NCBI RefSeq assembly: GCF_901538265.1
Contig: NZ_LR593886.1
Coordinates: 9,259,738-9,323,737, forward strand
Direction of reading: 5' to 3'
DNA length: 64,000 nt
Source: Gemmata massiliana
GTDB taxonomy: Bacteria; Planctomycetota; Planctomycetia; Gemmatales; Gemmataceae
Shown here piece by piece: positions 40,534-49,101 of the stretch. How positions within the stretch are numbered: the first letter of the stretch is position 1; each line of letters opens with the position of its first letter. Position numbers and translations under genes: made by a program. Below the pieces are notes generated by a model that was not told the DNA's origin, made no database searches, and was given only the letters and a program-made list of their open reading frames with translations.

Positions 40534-41733
40534 TTACCCGATCTTCGCGGCGACTTCCACAGCGAGAGCCGAATCCCGCTGTGCATAAACCTCGGTGGCG
40601 CTCATTTTGGTGTGCCCGAGTGCGGCTCCGGCGTGTTCGAGCCCGAACAACTTCCGGGCTTTCGTGCCGAACGTGTGCCGCAGTTGGTACGGGTGCCAAT
40701 GGGATACACCGGCCTTCTCCGTAGCAATGGCCACGGCTTGGGTAATCGCGTGCGCGGTGTAACGCTCGGACGGCTTGCGTTTCGGGTTCGTTTTCTTGCG
40801 GCTCACCTGCGACGGTTGCACTTTGGTCTTCCGGCCCAGTCGCAGTTGCTCGAAGCGCTCGTCACGCGCCCGTTTAGGAGAGAAGAGCGGGGCGTCTGGG
40901 GTAAGTGACCGGTCTACGAGAAATGCGGTGAGTACCGCACGAGCATTCGGCCCCAGTGGGATCGCACGCGCTTTCCCTCGGTGTGCCGTTTTGTGGTGCG
41001 CGGGTCGGTACACCCACGGGGCCACACTTCGATCGATCCGGTCGAGCGTCATCGCGACAACTTCGCTCGGCCTCATCCCGGTGTGCCACAGTAACTCGAC
41101 CATGACCCGAATGTAGTGCGGCAGGTGCGGCAATGTCGCCCGCACGGTCTCGTCGTCGATCGGCTGCACGGGTTCGCTTTCCTTTGCTTCCGTTCGTCCC
41201 CGGCGTAACCCGGCCAAGGTGCGAAGTGCCTCGTAGGTCGTCACCGGAACGAGTTCCTCGCTCGCGGCCCATTTAAATACGCGCTTCACTCGGTCGATGC
41301 GCTTGTTGATGAGGCTCCGGCACAGTCCGGCCCGAACCATACTTTGCCTCACAACCGCGAGCGCTTTGGGACCGAATTCCACGGCGGAAAGATCGGCGTA
41401 CAGTTCCCGAACGGGTTTGATGCTCCGCTTGAGACTTACCACCTCACTTCCGGGCTTACCGTCGGGATCGCGATAGTACCGGTCGGCGTGAACCAGGTAC
41501 GCGACCAAGACCTCGGCCACGGTAACCCCGTTCCGCGCGGTGACCGCCGCACTTGAGGGCGCGACGAGTTCGAGTTCCAACCGGGCTTTCGCGGCGAGGG
41601 ACTCGGGCGACCCGAACGGGCCGGGCAGAAGCTTCTGTTGACGGGCACCGGTGTGATCGGTCCAGACGACGCGCCCGCGGCCGGATTGACGGTGCAGGAG
41701 GTAAGAAGGTGTGAGTTTACGAGACGGGGGCAT
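40534..41733 (-). CDS. int: Tyrosine-recombinase integrase of the tRNA-inserted element
   Basis: A 399-residue phage-type integrase with the complete catalytic set: Arg221 (TGMRPSE), Lys248 (beta-turn), His347-x4-Arg352 (HPYQLRHTFG), His374 (LGHTKM) and nucleophile Tyr383 (VYAQRD). An N-terminal core-binding domain (about 70-170) precedes the catalytic domain; the first 60 residues may bind arm sites. The ATG at 41733 is chosen for its GAGGAA box; the open frame runs on upstream through the tRNA but that part is not protein-like. It reads away from the tRNA and lies on the tRNA's 3' side, as expected for an element inserted there. Confidence 0.93.
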   Translation of the reverse strand: MPPSRKLTPSYLLHRQSGRGRVVWTDHTGARQQKLLPGPFGSPESLAAKARLELELVAPSSAAVTARNGVTVAEVLVAYLVHADRYYRDPDGKPGSEVVSLKRSIKPVRELYADLSAVEFGPKALAVVRQSMVRAGLCRSLINKRIDRVKRVFKWAASEELVPVTTYEALRTLAGLRRGRTEAKESEPVQPIDDETVRATLPHLPHYIRVMVELLWHTGMRPSEVVAMTLDRIDRSVAPWVYRPAHHKTAHRGKARAIPLGPNARAVLTAFLVDRSLTPDAPLFSPKRARDERFEQLRLGRKTKVQPSQVSRKKTNPKRKPSERYTAHAITQAVAIATEKAGVSHWHPYQLRHTFGTKARKLFGLEHAGAALGHTKMSATEVYAQRDSALAVEVAAKIG

Positions 41734-41750
41734 AGTGCGGTTCCTCATGA

Positions 41751-41777
41751 CGTTCTGTGGAATGATTCCACAGAACG
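41751..41777. promoter_or_regulatory. Perfect palindrome upstream of the integrase gene
   Basis: Two exact 13-base arms around a single central base (41764), 18 bases upstream of the chosen integrase start and between it and the tRNA end. The arm ACGTTCTGTGGAAT (from 41750) also occurs at 396-409 near the other end of the element, with a further CTGTGGAAT at 411-419. It could be an integrase or excisionase arm site and at the same time an operator of int. Confidence 0.7.
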
Positions 41778-41848
41778 ATCGGTTTGGAAGCCGCGCCCGA
41801 CACAAGTCGAGGTAAGCGTAAAACGCTACGGCGAAAGGGTTTTCGGTC

Positions 41849-41893
41849 AGTGGGTCCGGTGGGAGTCGAACCCACTTCCAAGGTGTTATGAGC
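41849..41893. repeat. Right att-like block within the tRNA gene, 45 bp
   Basis: Identical to 226-270 in direct orientation. It comprises the 3' half of the complete tRNA gene, so that insertion leaves the tRNA functional. The integrase gene is 116 bp away. Confidence 0.85.
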
Positions 41894-41922
41894 ACCCTGC
41901 TCGACCGTTGAGCTTCAGACCC
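41851..41922 (-). tRNA. tRNA with anticodon CAT (tRNA-Met or lysidine tRNA-Ile)
   Basis: Reading the minus strand from 41922: acceptor GGGTCTG pairs with CGGACCC; D arm GCTC/GAGC with a short loop holding GG; anticodon stem GGGTG/CACCT with loop CTCATAA giving anticodon CAT; T arm GTGGG-TTCGACT-CCCAC; discriminator A; CCA not encoded. Position 8 is A rather than the nearly universal T and the D loop is only seven bases, which is unusual. Whether it is elongator Met, initiator-like or the Ile tRNA modified with lysidine cannot be decided by eye; lack of three G-C pairs closing the anticodon stem argues against initiator. Confidence 0.8.
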
Positions 41923-41937
41923 GTTGCGGCATTTTAT

Positions 41938-42320
41938 CGGGTTGTGTCGGAGCGGGAACCGCTACTTCGTTACGATCTCAATTATCCCAACGCTATCAGG
42001 GCGCACGCGGATTTTGGGCGCCGATTTTCTCGTTCGGTTCGCTATTGTGCGGCGCTCACCGGTGGTACGACACCGCCGCTCCTCGCTGGGTTCACGCGAA
42101 CCGAATTCGTTCGCCATGGGTTTGTCGAGCGCTCGCGCTCGAATAGAAACGTCGCCGTGAGTAGTTGCAATTTCGGGAAGAAAACGGGATCAAAGTCGAC
42201 TATCTGGCGGAATAACGGAGTGCTGGGGCGCCCCCGAAACACTCTTTCGAGTGCTCGCTGTATTTTCCCCTGTGGCCGAGTTACACTGCCCGTGTTCCCA
42301 TATTCGTAAGGAGGTTCCCG
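41938..42320. other. Gap between tRNA and dioxygenase gene
   Basis: About 380 bp with no supported gene. The last 20 bases hold the strong ribosome site (AAGGAGG) of the dioxygenase gene. Promoters of the tRNA and of the dioxygenase gene must lie here; none is clear by eye. Confidence 0.4.
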
Positions 42321-42995
42321 ATGAGCAGTCCGTTGCACCTGCCGAACCGCCGGTTGTTCCTGGCGTCCGCCGCGGTCGCGGCGACCTCTCCGTTCTGGAC
42401 CGTGCGCGGCGCGTTCGCCGAGGAACTGACCCGCACCCCGGCCCAAACCGAGGGGCCGTTCTACCCGAACAAATTACCGCTCGACACCGACAACGATCTC
42501 CTCATTATCAACGACGGGATCACACCCGCGGTCGGTGACATCACGCACCTGACCGGCAAGGTGCTCGATGCGAAGGGGAACCCGCTGAAGAACGCAGTGG
42601 TGGAGATCTGGCAGTGTGACGCCAAAGGTGTGTACTTGCACACCGGCGACAGCGCGGGGAAAAAGGACCAGCAGGACAAGAACTTCCAGGGTTTCGGGCG
42701 GTTCGTGACAGGCAAGACAGGCGAATACTACTTCCGCACTATTAAACCGGTTCCGTACCCCGGGCGCACGCCGCACATTCACTTCAAAATCAAGCAGGGG
42801 AAGAAGGAGTTGCTGACCACGCAACTGTACGTGAAGGGCGATCCGGGCAACGAGAAAGACGGTATCTGGAAGGGCGTGCGCAACGAGAAACAGCGCGACG
42901 CGATCACGGTGGACTTCGAGAAGGTGAAGGGATCGAAGACCGGCGAACTGGCCGCGAACTTCGTCGTCATCCTGGGCGTGACGCCCGCCGAGTAA
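42321..42995 (+). CDS. Intradiol ring-cleavage dioxygenase (protocatechuate-type)
   Basis: A 224-residue protein with a twin-arginine-like signal (NRRLFLASAAVAA, residues 9-21) and the intradiol dioxygenase fold. The non-haem iron ligands are visible: Tyr105 (GVYLH), Tyr146 (PVPYPGR), His152 and His154 (HIHFKI). These enzymes open catechol-type rings between the two hydroxyls. Export is unusual compared with the cytoplasmic enzymes of classical beta-ketoadipate pathways, and no pathway partners are nearby, so the substrate may be a polyphenol outside the cytoplasm. It has a perfect AAGGAGG site and an intrinsic terminator right after the stop. Confidence 0.88.
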   Translation: MSSPLHLPNRRLFLASAAVAATSPFWTVRGAFAEELTRTPAQTEGPFYPNKLPLDTDNDLLIINDGITPAVGDITHLTGKVLDAKGNPLKNAVVEIWQCDAKGVYLHTGDSAGKKDQQDKNFQGFGRFVTGKTGEYYFRTIKPVPYPGRTPHIHFKIKQGKKELLTTQLYVKGDPGNEKDGIWKGVRNEKQRDAITVDFEKVKGSKTGELAANFVVILGVTPAE

Positions 42996-43005
42996 GTCGT
43001 TGCGT

Positions 43006-43038
43006 GCCCCGAGCCGCACAAAGTGCTCGGGGCTTTTT
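43006..43038 (+). terminator. Intrinsic terminator of the dioxygenase gene
   Basis: GCCCCGAGC (43006-43014) pairs with GCTCGGGGC (43025-43033), followed by TTTTT. It begins ten bases after the stop codon and faces the convergent TPR gene. Confidence 0.88.
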
Positions 43039-43069
43039 CGTGATCCGCGCGGGACTCGTTTCGTTACTC

Positions 43070-45295
43070 TCACGGAATGCGGGCGAGCTTCCGTTTCACT
43101 TCGTCGAGCCGTCCGTCTTGCCTTCCGCGTGCCGAGAGTCGCAGGTCCGCTTCGTACAGTTCTTTCGCCTTCTCCCAGGCGCTCTTGGCTTTTGGCTTCT
43201 CGTTCAACCGAAACAGTACGTCGCCCAGATGGTCCCAGACGGTCGCGTCCGTGTCCCCTCCGAAGAGGGTGAGGGCATTTTCCAGTTCTGCCCTCGCGTT
43301 CGCGAACTTACCTTGGCGGAAGAGCACCCAACCCAAACTGTCGCGGTACGCGGCACTATCCGATTCGACGCTGCCGGACTTCTGGCGCTCGATGCGGTCC
43401 AGTTCGATCGCGTGCCGGACGAGGCGCTCGGCCTCATCGAGATTGCGCCCCTGTTCTGCCAGGTGGTAGCCCAGGTCATTGCACGCGGTCGCGTCGTCCG
43501 CGTCGGCGTCGAGGATCGCTCGCAAGAGCGCTTCGGCCTCGGTCGATTTCTTCGCACCCCAATAAGCTCCCGATTGCGCGTACCGCACTTTCGGTCGGTC
43601 GGCTGGTGAATCGAACTCTTCGGCCAACTTTTTGCCGTAATCAATGGCGTCCGTCCACTGGCCGAGGATGCGCAGTACCCGGTGCTTTCCCAACCGCACC
43701 GCGAGCCGGTCCGTGTCGGCGGCTTGCAGAATCGCTTTGTCCGCGGTGGCGATGGCCGCGCTCGCTTTGCCTTGCTCAGCCAGGGCGCGGGCGAGGTGGT
43801 AGTTGAAGAACACGGGCGCGATCTGGACGCCCGGCGAGTCCAGTCCGTCGCGGCACACGGTTTCTACTTCGCCCGGTTTCCCCGCGAACCACAGCACTTC
43901 GATGAGCGCCGAGTACGCATCGACCTGCGATTCCTTTGGGGCGCGGAGCGCGGCCTGACGGTATTGTGCTGCGGCGAGGTCGAGTCGGTGGTGCCGGCTC
44001 GCGAGTGTGCCCAGGAAGTAATACGTGCCGTGGTTCCGCTTGGTGCCGGCGCGGAGTTCTTCTGCGGCAGCACGCAGCAGCGCGGAAACGCCGTCCGCGT
44101 CGTTTTGGAACGAATCAGCGATGGCTCGCGCCTTCTCAGCTGCGAACGCCCTCGCTTCGGCCGTGACCGGCGCCTCGGGCTTGTCTTTCTTCTTCTCTTC
44201 GAGGAGCGCGAACGAGCGATCGAGGTCCGCGATGATCTCCCCCGGTCGGCGCGTGTCGAGGTGCGAGCGCACCATGACGGCGATTACTTTCGGATCGGCC
44301 GTGAGCCCGGTCAGCGCCTTGAACAGTTCGTCCGCTTCGCGCCGCGAAGCCGGATCGTTCGCTATTTCCGCCGCGAGGACCGCGACGAGCGAGCGGTTCT
44401 TTTCGTCGCGCTCGGCCAACTTTCGCAGTTGCGGTACGACGTCGTCGCTGCGGTTCGCAGCGCGGAGCAGTTTCGCAAACCGCTGGTACGGTTCCGGTGC
44501 CTGGGGCCGCAGTTTGAGGAAGTCTTCGAGATATCTGAGAGCGGTAACGGCGTCGCCCTGAGCCTGGAGCGCGCCCGAGAGATTCCAGTTCAGCCGCGCG
44601 GCGCTGAGCGCGTCGTCGGCCTTTTTGGGGTCCGCAAAGAGTTTGGCCGCGTCGGTGTACGCCTCGACCGCTGAAGCGAACTTTCGGCGCTTCACGAGCA
44701 AGTGACCCAGTTGTTCGAGGCAGTCGGCCGCCTCGGAATCGGCCTCTTTCGGGGTGAACGCGGCCAGCGCGACGACCGCAGCGCGCCCCTCGGTGACGAG
44801 GCCCACCGCTTTGCGGAGCGCGGCTTCGGCCGTGGAGAGATCCTTGGCTTTCTCACTGAGGGCGGCGAGGTCGCGAAAGGCGCGGACCGCTTTCTCCGGG
44901 CGCTCGGTAAGTGCTTTGCTCTGGCACGCGAGTTTGACCGCGATTAGTGCGCCTTCGGTTTCGCCCACGTTGGAGAGTAAGCGCCCCAGGAGGAGGGCGG
45001 TATCGTAGTCGTCCGGGTCTTTGTCGAGGATCTTGCGCGCGAGTTTAATGGCTTCCGGGTCGCGCCCGAGTTGAGCGTAGAGTTTGGCGAGTTCCCGGAG
45101 CGGTTCGACCGCGTCCGGGTCTTGTTTGGCGGCGGCTTCGAGTTGCTTAGCAGCGGTCAGCAGTCGCTCGCGCCGCAGGTTCCAGATGCCCGCACCGAAG
45201 CGCGCGAGCGCGTCGCGGTGGACCTCGGTCATCCCCGGCGCAACGGGTTCGGCCGACACATACAACACGGCACCGACAAACAAGCTCGCGACCAT
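43070..45295 (-). CDS. Secreted or anchored TPR-repeat protein
   Basis: A 741-residue protein made mostly of tetratricopeptide-type helical repeats after a short N-terminal hydrophobic segment (MVASLFVGAVLYVSA). Repeats are clearest at about residues 50-120 (AKLYAQLGRDPEAIKLARKIL), 200-280 and 560-720 (NDLGYHLAEQGRNLDEAERLV; SLGWVLFRQGKFANARAELENAL). TPR arrays bind other proteins; the partner is unknown. Probably periplasmic. It converges on the dioxygenase terminator and is divergent from the ATP-grasp gene, from which 156 bp separate it. Confidence 0.85.
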   Translation of the reverse strand: MVASLFVGAVLYVSAEPVAPGMTEVHRDALARFGAGIWNLRRERLLTAAKQLEAAAKQDPDAVEPLRELAKLYAQLGRDPEAIKLARKILDKDPDDYDTALLLGRLLSNVGETEGALIAVKLACQSKALTERPEKAVRAFRDLAALSEKAKDLSTAEAALRKAVGLVTEGRAAVVALAAFTPKEADSEAADCLEQLGHLLVKRRKFASAVEAYTDAAKLFADPKKADDALSAARLNWNLSGALQAQGDAVTALRYLEDFLKLRPQAPEPYQRFAKLLRAANRSDDVVPQLRKLAERDEKNRSLVAVLAAEIANDPASRREADELFKALTGLTADPKVIAVMVRSHLDTRRPGEIIADLDRSFALLEEKKKDKPEAPVTAEARAFAAEKARAIADSFQNDADGVSALLRAAAEELRAGTKRNHGTYYFLGTLASRHHRLDLAAAQYRQAALRAPKESQVDAYSALIEVLWFAGKPGEVETVCRDGLDSPGVQIAPVFFNYHLARALAEQGKASAAIATADKAILQAADTDRLAVRLGKHRVLRILGQWTDAIDYGKKLAEEFDSPADRPKVRYAQSGAYWGAKKSTEAEALLRAILDADADDATACNDLGYHLAEQGRNLDEAERLVRHAIELDRIERQKSGSVESDSAAYRDSLGWVLFRQGKFANARAELENALTLFGGDTDATVWDHLGDVLFRLNEKPKAKSAWEKAKELYEADLRLSARGRQDGRLDEVKRKLARIP

Positions 45296-45451
45296 AGCGA
45301 TTCTCGCTGCGTGGGGAACGCGCCCGCAAGTCGCTGGATAATAGCCGCGATCGGTCCGCGTGCCAACGCGAACACCGGACGCTTCCGCCGTGCAGCCCGC
45401 GCCCCTATGCTCGTGGGAACCACTTCACAAATCGGTAGTTACGGTTCGATT

Positions 45452-46300
45452 ATGGCACCGTCTGATTGTTGCGTGTTGTGCGGCGGGGACGGGGCATGGG
45501 CGTTTGAACCGCTCGCGCGCGAACTCGCCGCGGCGCTGTGGGTGGACGTGTCGCCTTTACCGGGGCGGTTCAACTACGTGCTCTTTACAGACACTGTTCC
45601 GATACCGGACGGCTGCGCGTCGTTTGTCCCGCTCGATGCGATCGCGCTCGCGGGCGACAAGCGCCGGGTGGCGGAAGCCTTCGCACGGCACGGAGTACCA
45701 AGTCCCGAAACACACCTCTTCGACACGTGGGACGCGGTACAACAGTTCCGGGCGTCTCGCGTGGACGCAGAATGGTGCCTGAAGTTTCCCACCGCGAGCG
45801 GCGCGAGTGGGCACCGGATGTTGACCAACGCGGCACCGCCCAAATGGTGGCCGGCGCCGTTCGTGGTGCAGGAATTCGTGCGATTAGAGCGACCGGAGGT
45901 GTACCGGATTTACGCTGCTGGGGGCACAACGTTCGGCTGGATGGCGCGCCGATACCCGACCGGCGCGACCACCTCGCCGTGGGTGGCGCACGCCCGCGGC
46001 GCGCAGTACGAGCGCGCGGGCGACGCGCCAGAGGCAGCAAGCACGGTGGCGCGGGCCGCTCTGCATGCGACCGGGTTACTCGAATCGTTCGGGTGCGTCG
46101 ATTTGCTCCAGAAACCGACCGGCGAATGGGTCGCACTGGAAGTCGGCACCGACGGGCTGGTGAATCACGTTGATCGTGCGCTGAGCGACGTGGACATGGA
46201 ACACGAGATCCAGCGCCGGATCGCGAAAGCGTTTTGGAACTGGGTGGGTACCGCGCCGCCGTGGGGTGCTTCGTGGCGCAGGCGCGAAGCAACAGGGTGA
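45452..46300 (+). CDS. ATP-grasp enzyme, RimK-like
   Basis: A 282-residue protein starting at the ATG 45452. Signs of an ATP-grasp fold: a pre-ATP domain ending DKRRVAEAFARHGVPSPET, the nucleotide lysine in WCLKFPTASGASGHRM, the adenine-side stretch PFVVQEFV, and the metal-binding end GEWVALEVGTDGLVNHVD. In most family members the last motif is E-V-N; here the Asn is replaced (EVGTDG), so the metal site is altered or uses a later residue. Such enzymes join a carboxylate to an amine or thiol with ATP. The substrate is unknown. The gene is convergent with the cytochrome gene (nine bases apart). Confidence 0.68.
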   Translation: MAPSDCCVLCGGDGAWAFEPLARELAAALWVDVSPLPGRFNYVLFTDTVPIPDGCASFVPLDAIALAGDKRRVAEAFARHGVPSPETHLFDTWDAVQQFRASRVDAEWCLKFPTASGASGHRMLTNAAPPKWWPAPFVVQEFVRLERPEVYRIYAAGGTTFGWMARRYPTGATTSPWVAHARGAQYERAGDAPEAASTVARAALHATGLLESFGCVDLLQKPTGEWVALEVGTDGLVNHVDRALSDVDMEHEIQRRIAKAFWNWVGTAPPWGASWRRREATG

Positions 46301-46309
46301 GCGTCTTCG

Positions 46310-47608
46310 TTACTTCTTCCAGTAGTCAGGTAGGTCCGGGAGCGTGTCGCAGAGGATTTCGAGCACCGCCTTGCGATCGGCCGCGGTCAGGTGCGCGAAC
46401 GGCGCGGAGGTATCCTTCTCTGTGAGCACGTCGTAGAGGCGCTTCAGAGTGTGGTCCTTCACTTCTTTCGGCAGTTTGGCGAAGCCCGCCGAGTAAATGA
46501 GGTAGCTGCACGGATACTTGAACAACCTGGTTTTAAGATCGAACGCGCGGAGCGAGCGCCCCTGTTTATCGAACGGTCCGCGGTGCGCGAACTCTTTTGC
46601 GAACGCCGATGTGCCCGCGATCGGGCCTTCCAGTTTTGCCTCCCCACTGAACAGCAGGTATTTGGCCAATTCGTCGCCCGCGGACGCGATCCGGCGCTGG
46701 GCGCTCTCCCACCTGTGACCGACCGGTTCACCGAGGTTCTTGTTCAGAGTTTCTTCGTAGTGGTGCGCTTGTTTGGTGCCGATCAGCGCGCGGGCGAGGC
46801 GATTGTGCCCCTCCGTTTGGTGCTCGTAGACCATCAGCGCGACGATGTCGCTGTGCGGGGTGAGGTAGTTCGCGACCGTGAACCGCGACTCCAGTTCGGT
46901 CACGTTCTGGCCGGTCGCGTTGCCTTCTGCCGCCGGGTCTTTCTTGTTCTCGACGACCCAGTTGCCCATGTGCGTCTGCTTCCCGTGCGTGCCGGTCACG
47001 TACCATCCGCCCCAGCGCTCCCCGAACGGACTGGAGTGATTCGTCCGGAACGTGCCCGCGTTGAGGAGCGGCATTCCGATGCGGTCGGTGAACACGGAGC
47101 GCACGAGGTGCCCCGGCGCGCCGCCCGTCGCGTTGGAGGCGTGGCACGTGAGGCAACTGTCGCGCTGGCGGAGGAACTCGACTTTGCCGTCCGGTTCCGG
47201 TTCCTGGTCGAGCGTATAGAACGCGGTGCCGATGTTGGTATCGACCGCGGACAGTTCGAGCACGTCCCCGCGCAGGCAGAAGCCGACATAAACGTCGTCG
47301 TTGAAGTAGAGCGCACGCGGCGTTTTGGGCGTGATCCGCTCGCGCTGGAAACTGGTCTTGGAGAAGACGAGGATCTGCGACGATTGCGGCACGTTCAGTT
47401 CTTTGAGGAGCGCTGGCAAGTACCCGTGGTCGCCCGCGAATTTGAGCTTCACCTGACCGGCCGTGATCCGCTTCTGAAGTGCGGTGACGGCGTTTTCGGC
47501 CTTTGCGGTCTTGTAGTTGATCGGCTCACGTTCGAGTTCATCAATCTGCGCCCCTACCGGCGATGCAGCAACGCACACAGCAACGATCGAGAACGTGAGT
47601 CGGAGCAT
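46310..47608 (-). CDS. Secreted c-type cytochrome-like protein, unknown role
   Basis: A 432-residue protein from the ATG at 47608 (GAGGT upstream). Signal peptide residues 1-20 ending GAQ. A single haem-binding CxxCH at 152-156 (CLTCHASN) sits within a domain rich in Asn/Gly/His (TFRTNHSSPFGERWGGWYVTG). The C-terminal half is helical. Proteins of this kind, with one haem motif in a long conserved domain, are frequent in planctomycetes and have no proven function. Electron transfer in the periplasm is likely. No oxidase gene is adjacent. Confidence 0.78.
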   Translation of the reverse strand: MLRLTFSIVAVCVAASPVGAQIDELEREPINYKTAKAENAVTALQKRITAGQVKLKFAGDHGYLPALLKELNVPQSSQILVFSKTSFQRERITPKTPRALYFNDDVYVGFCLRGDVLELSAVDTNIGTAFYTLDQEPEPDGKVEFLRQRDSCLTCHASNATGGAPGHLVRSVFTDRIGMPLLNAGTFRTNHSSPFGERWGGWYVTGTHGKQTHMGNWVVENKKDPAAEGNATGQNVTELESRFTVANYLTPHSDIVALMVYEHQTEGHNRLARALIGTKQAHHYEETLNKNLGEPVGHRWESAQRRIASAGDELAKYLLFSGEAKLEGPIAGTSAFAKEFAHRGPFDKQGRSLRAFDLKTRLFKYPCSYLIYSAGFAKLPKEVKDHTLKRLYDVLTEKDTSAPFAHLTAADRKAVLEILCDTLPDLPDYWKK

Positions 47609-47710
47609 GGGCCGACCTCGAAGCGGAAGAGCGAACCGGCGGGAGGGCGATTCTGCGGGGTGCAAAGGAAGTGTAGCAGATGAAAGTGGACTGTAAAGTC
47701 CGATTTCGTT

Positions 47711-48697
47711 TCAACTCGGTGGTGTGCAGATACCGTGGAATGATCCGCCGTCGCGCGCGTAGTGCCAGAGGAAAGCGGGAATCTGTTCTGGGGGAACGGG
47801 ACGGGCGATACGCAACTGAAGATAAGTGCCAGCCCCCCAGTTAGGATGATCGATGCGGACGAGGATATTATCCGCTTCGTAGAAGCGGCTGTTTCCGAAT
47901 TTGACACGAACTGTGAATGTGCTTTCGAGGTCACTAAATAGCGGTGTCGGTTTCTCCACGCCTGTTCCGAAACCGCCAATTCCGCGCGCGTGCCCCATCA
48001 AATAGTTGAATGCGAAAACGGTAACCGGTTCGCGTAACGTGTTCTCGGTGTCGGGGATAAATGTATGCACATCCCCCCAGTGGTACCCTTGAACTGGTGG
48101 ATCAACTTCATCGAGATCGCAGTATGGAACGGCCCAGTTGTAATCATCTTCTGTCTGTAGCAACAACGAAACGGCCGGTTGTCCCCAAATCTTCCCCATC
48201 GGGCACTCATCGTGGATGACACCGCGGCAATGCTGGACATCGTGTATAAATGCGACCCATTCCCGTACCGATGGCGGTAACGTCCTTCTCAATCGCGCTT
48301 CCACTTCGGCGATCTCGGATTGCCGACCACCAACGTCCGACATCGGAACACGGTGCCAGCGTTCCGTGAACTCGCGGATCAGTCGCCAGCGCTCGCGCCA
48401 GCCGTCCGGGATGCCGTGTCGGAACACTGGTTCGCACTCGGTGCCGTACTTCATGAGCGCGCACCAATCCGTGCCAGCCGCTGTGCGGAGTTCGTTGCGG
48501 CGCGGTTTTAATTTCCAAAACCGATCGGCGAACACCGGTACCTGCCGCATCTCCTCTTCGGCGCGGATCAGTTCGCCGCGCGGGTCGTTGTGTTCGTCGA
48601 GCCAGTCCGCGTAGACGAGGCGCAGCGTGCGCTCGTGCGGTTCGGCCCAGATCGCGTTCAGGAAATCGTCGTTTGTGTGGAACATGGCAGGTGCCAT
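47711..48697 (-). CDS. TIGR02996 domain joined to a SUKH (SMI1/KNR4)-like domain
   Basis: A 328-residue cytoplasmic protein. The first ~48 residues (DDFLNAIWAEPHERTLRLVYADWLDEHNDPRGE in parts) are the TIGR02996 repeat-companion domain that is specific to planctomycetes, mainly Gemmataceae. From about residue 125 on, IAEVEARLRRTLPPSVREWVAF and W-GQPAVSLL resemble the SUKH fold (SMI1/KNR4), a scaffold used by many immunity proteins against secreted nuclease toxins. No toxin gene is next to it. The combination could be an orphan immunity protein or a regulatory scaffold; this is inference. Confidence 0.72.
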   Translation of the reverse strand: MAPAMFHTNDDFLNAIWAEPHERTLRLVYADWLDEHNDPRGELIRAEEEMRQVPVFADRFWKLKPRRNELRTAAGTDWCALMKYGTECEPVFRHGIPDGWRERWRLIREFTERWHRVPMSDVGGRQSEIAEVEARLRRTLPPSVREWVAFIHDVQHCRGVIHDECPMGKIWGQPAVSLLLQTEDDYNWAVPYCDLDEVDPPVQGYHWGDVHTFIPDTENTLREPVTVFAFNYLMGHARGIGGFGTGVEKPTPLFSDLESTFTVRVKFGNSRFYEADNILVRIDHPNWGAGTYLQLRIARPVPPEQIPAFLWHYARDGGSFHGICTPPS

Positions 48698-48905
48698 GAT
48701 CGCTTCTCGCGAACGAGGGAAAAGAGCAGAGCGAAAGTTCTGCCGCGATCCCGCTACGGTGCTTGTACATGAGTGCGCATCGGGGTACGCTGCGGGGGTG
48801 TTGTTGGTGTGTGTTTAGCTCGGTGTTTTGCACCAGGCTGATGTTGCGTCAGCCGAGCGAATGGTCAGGAATGCGATTTGAGGAAGGCTGTTCCAGCACT
48901 GCTTT

Positions 48906-48990
48906 CGCCCGGAGGGGGAATTCCCCTTCAGTGGTCTGGGACAACCCCGCGAGTCGTGGTTCCACTGAAGGGGAATTCCCCCTCCGGGCG
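48906..48990. repeat. Perfect 29-bp inverted repeat with palindromic arms
   Basis: Arms 48906-48934 and 48962-48990 are exact inverted copies separated by 27 bases. Each arm itself contains AGGGGAATTCCCCT-like self-complementary sequence, so several folds compete. Pairing continues imperfectly outward (GCAGCGCC side). It lies between the TIGR02996 gene start and the spoVG terminator, with no gene inside. It looks like a small non-coding repeat unit (REP or MITE type). Confidence 0.8.
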
Positions 48991-49051
48991 GCAGCGCCGT
49001 GAGCCTTCCACAACCCAGGTCGAATAGTAGACCTCACCACAACTCAAACGC

Positions 49052-49080
49052 AAAAGCCCCAGGTAAAACCTGGGGCTTTT
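49052..49080. terminator. Intrinsic terminator after spoVG (works both ways)
   Basis: AAAAGCCCCAGGT (49052-49064) and ACCTGGGGCTTTT (49068-49080) pair perfectly around AAA; on either strand the stem ends in a T run. It lies 21 bp after the spoVG stop on the minus strand. Confidence 0.9.
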
Positions 49081-49101
49081 AGCTTTTTGTGCATCTGCAA
49101 G

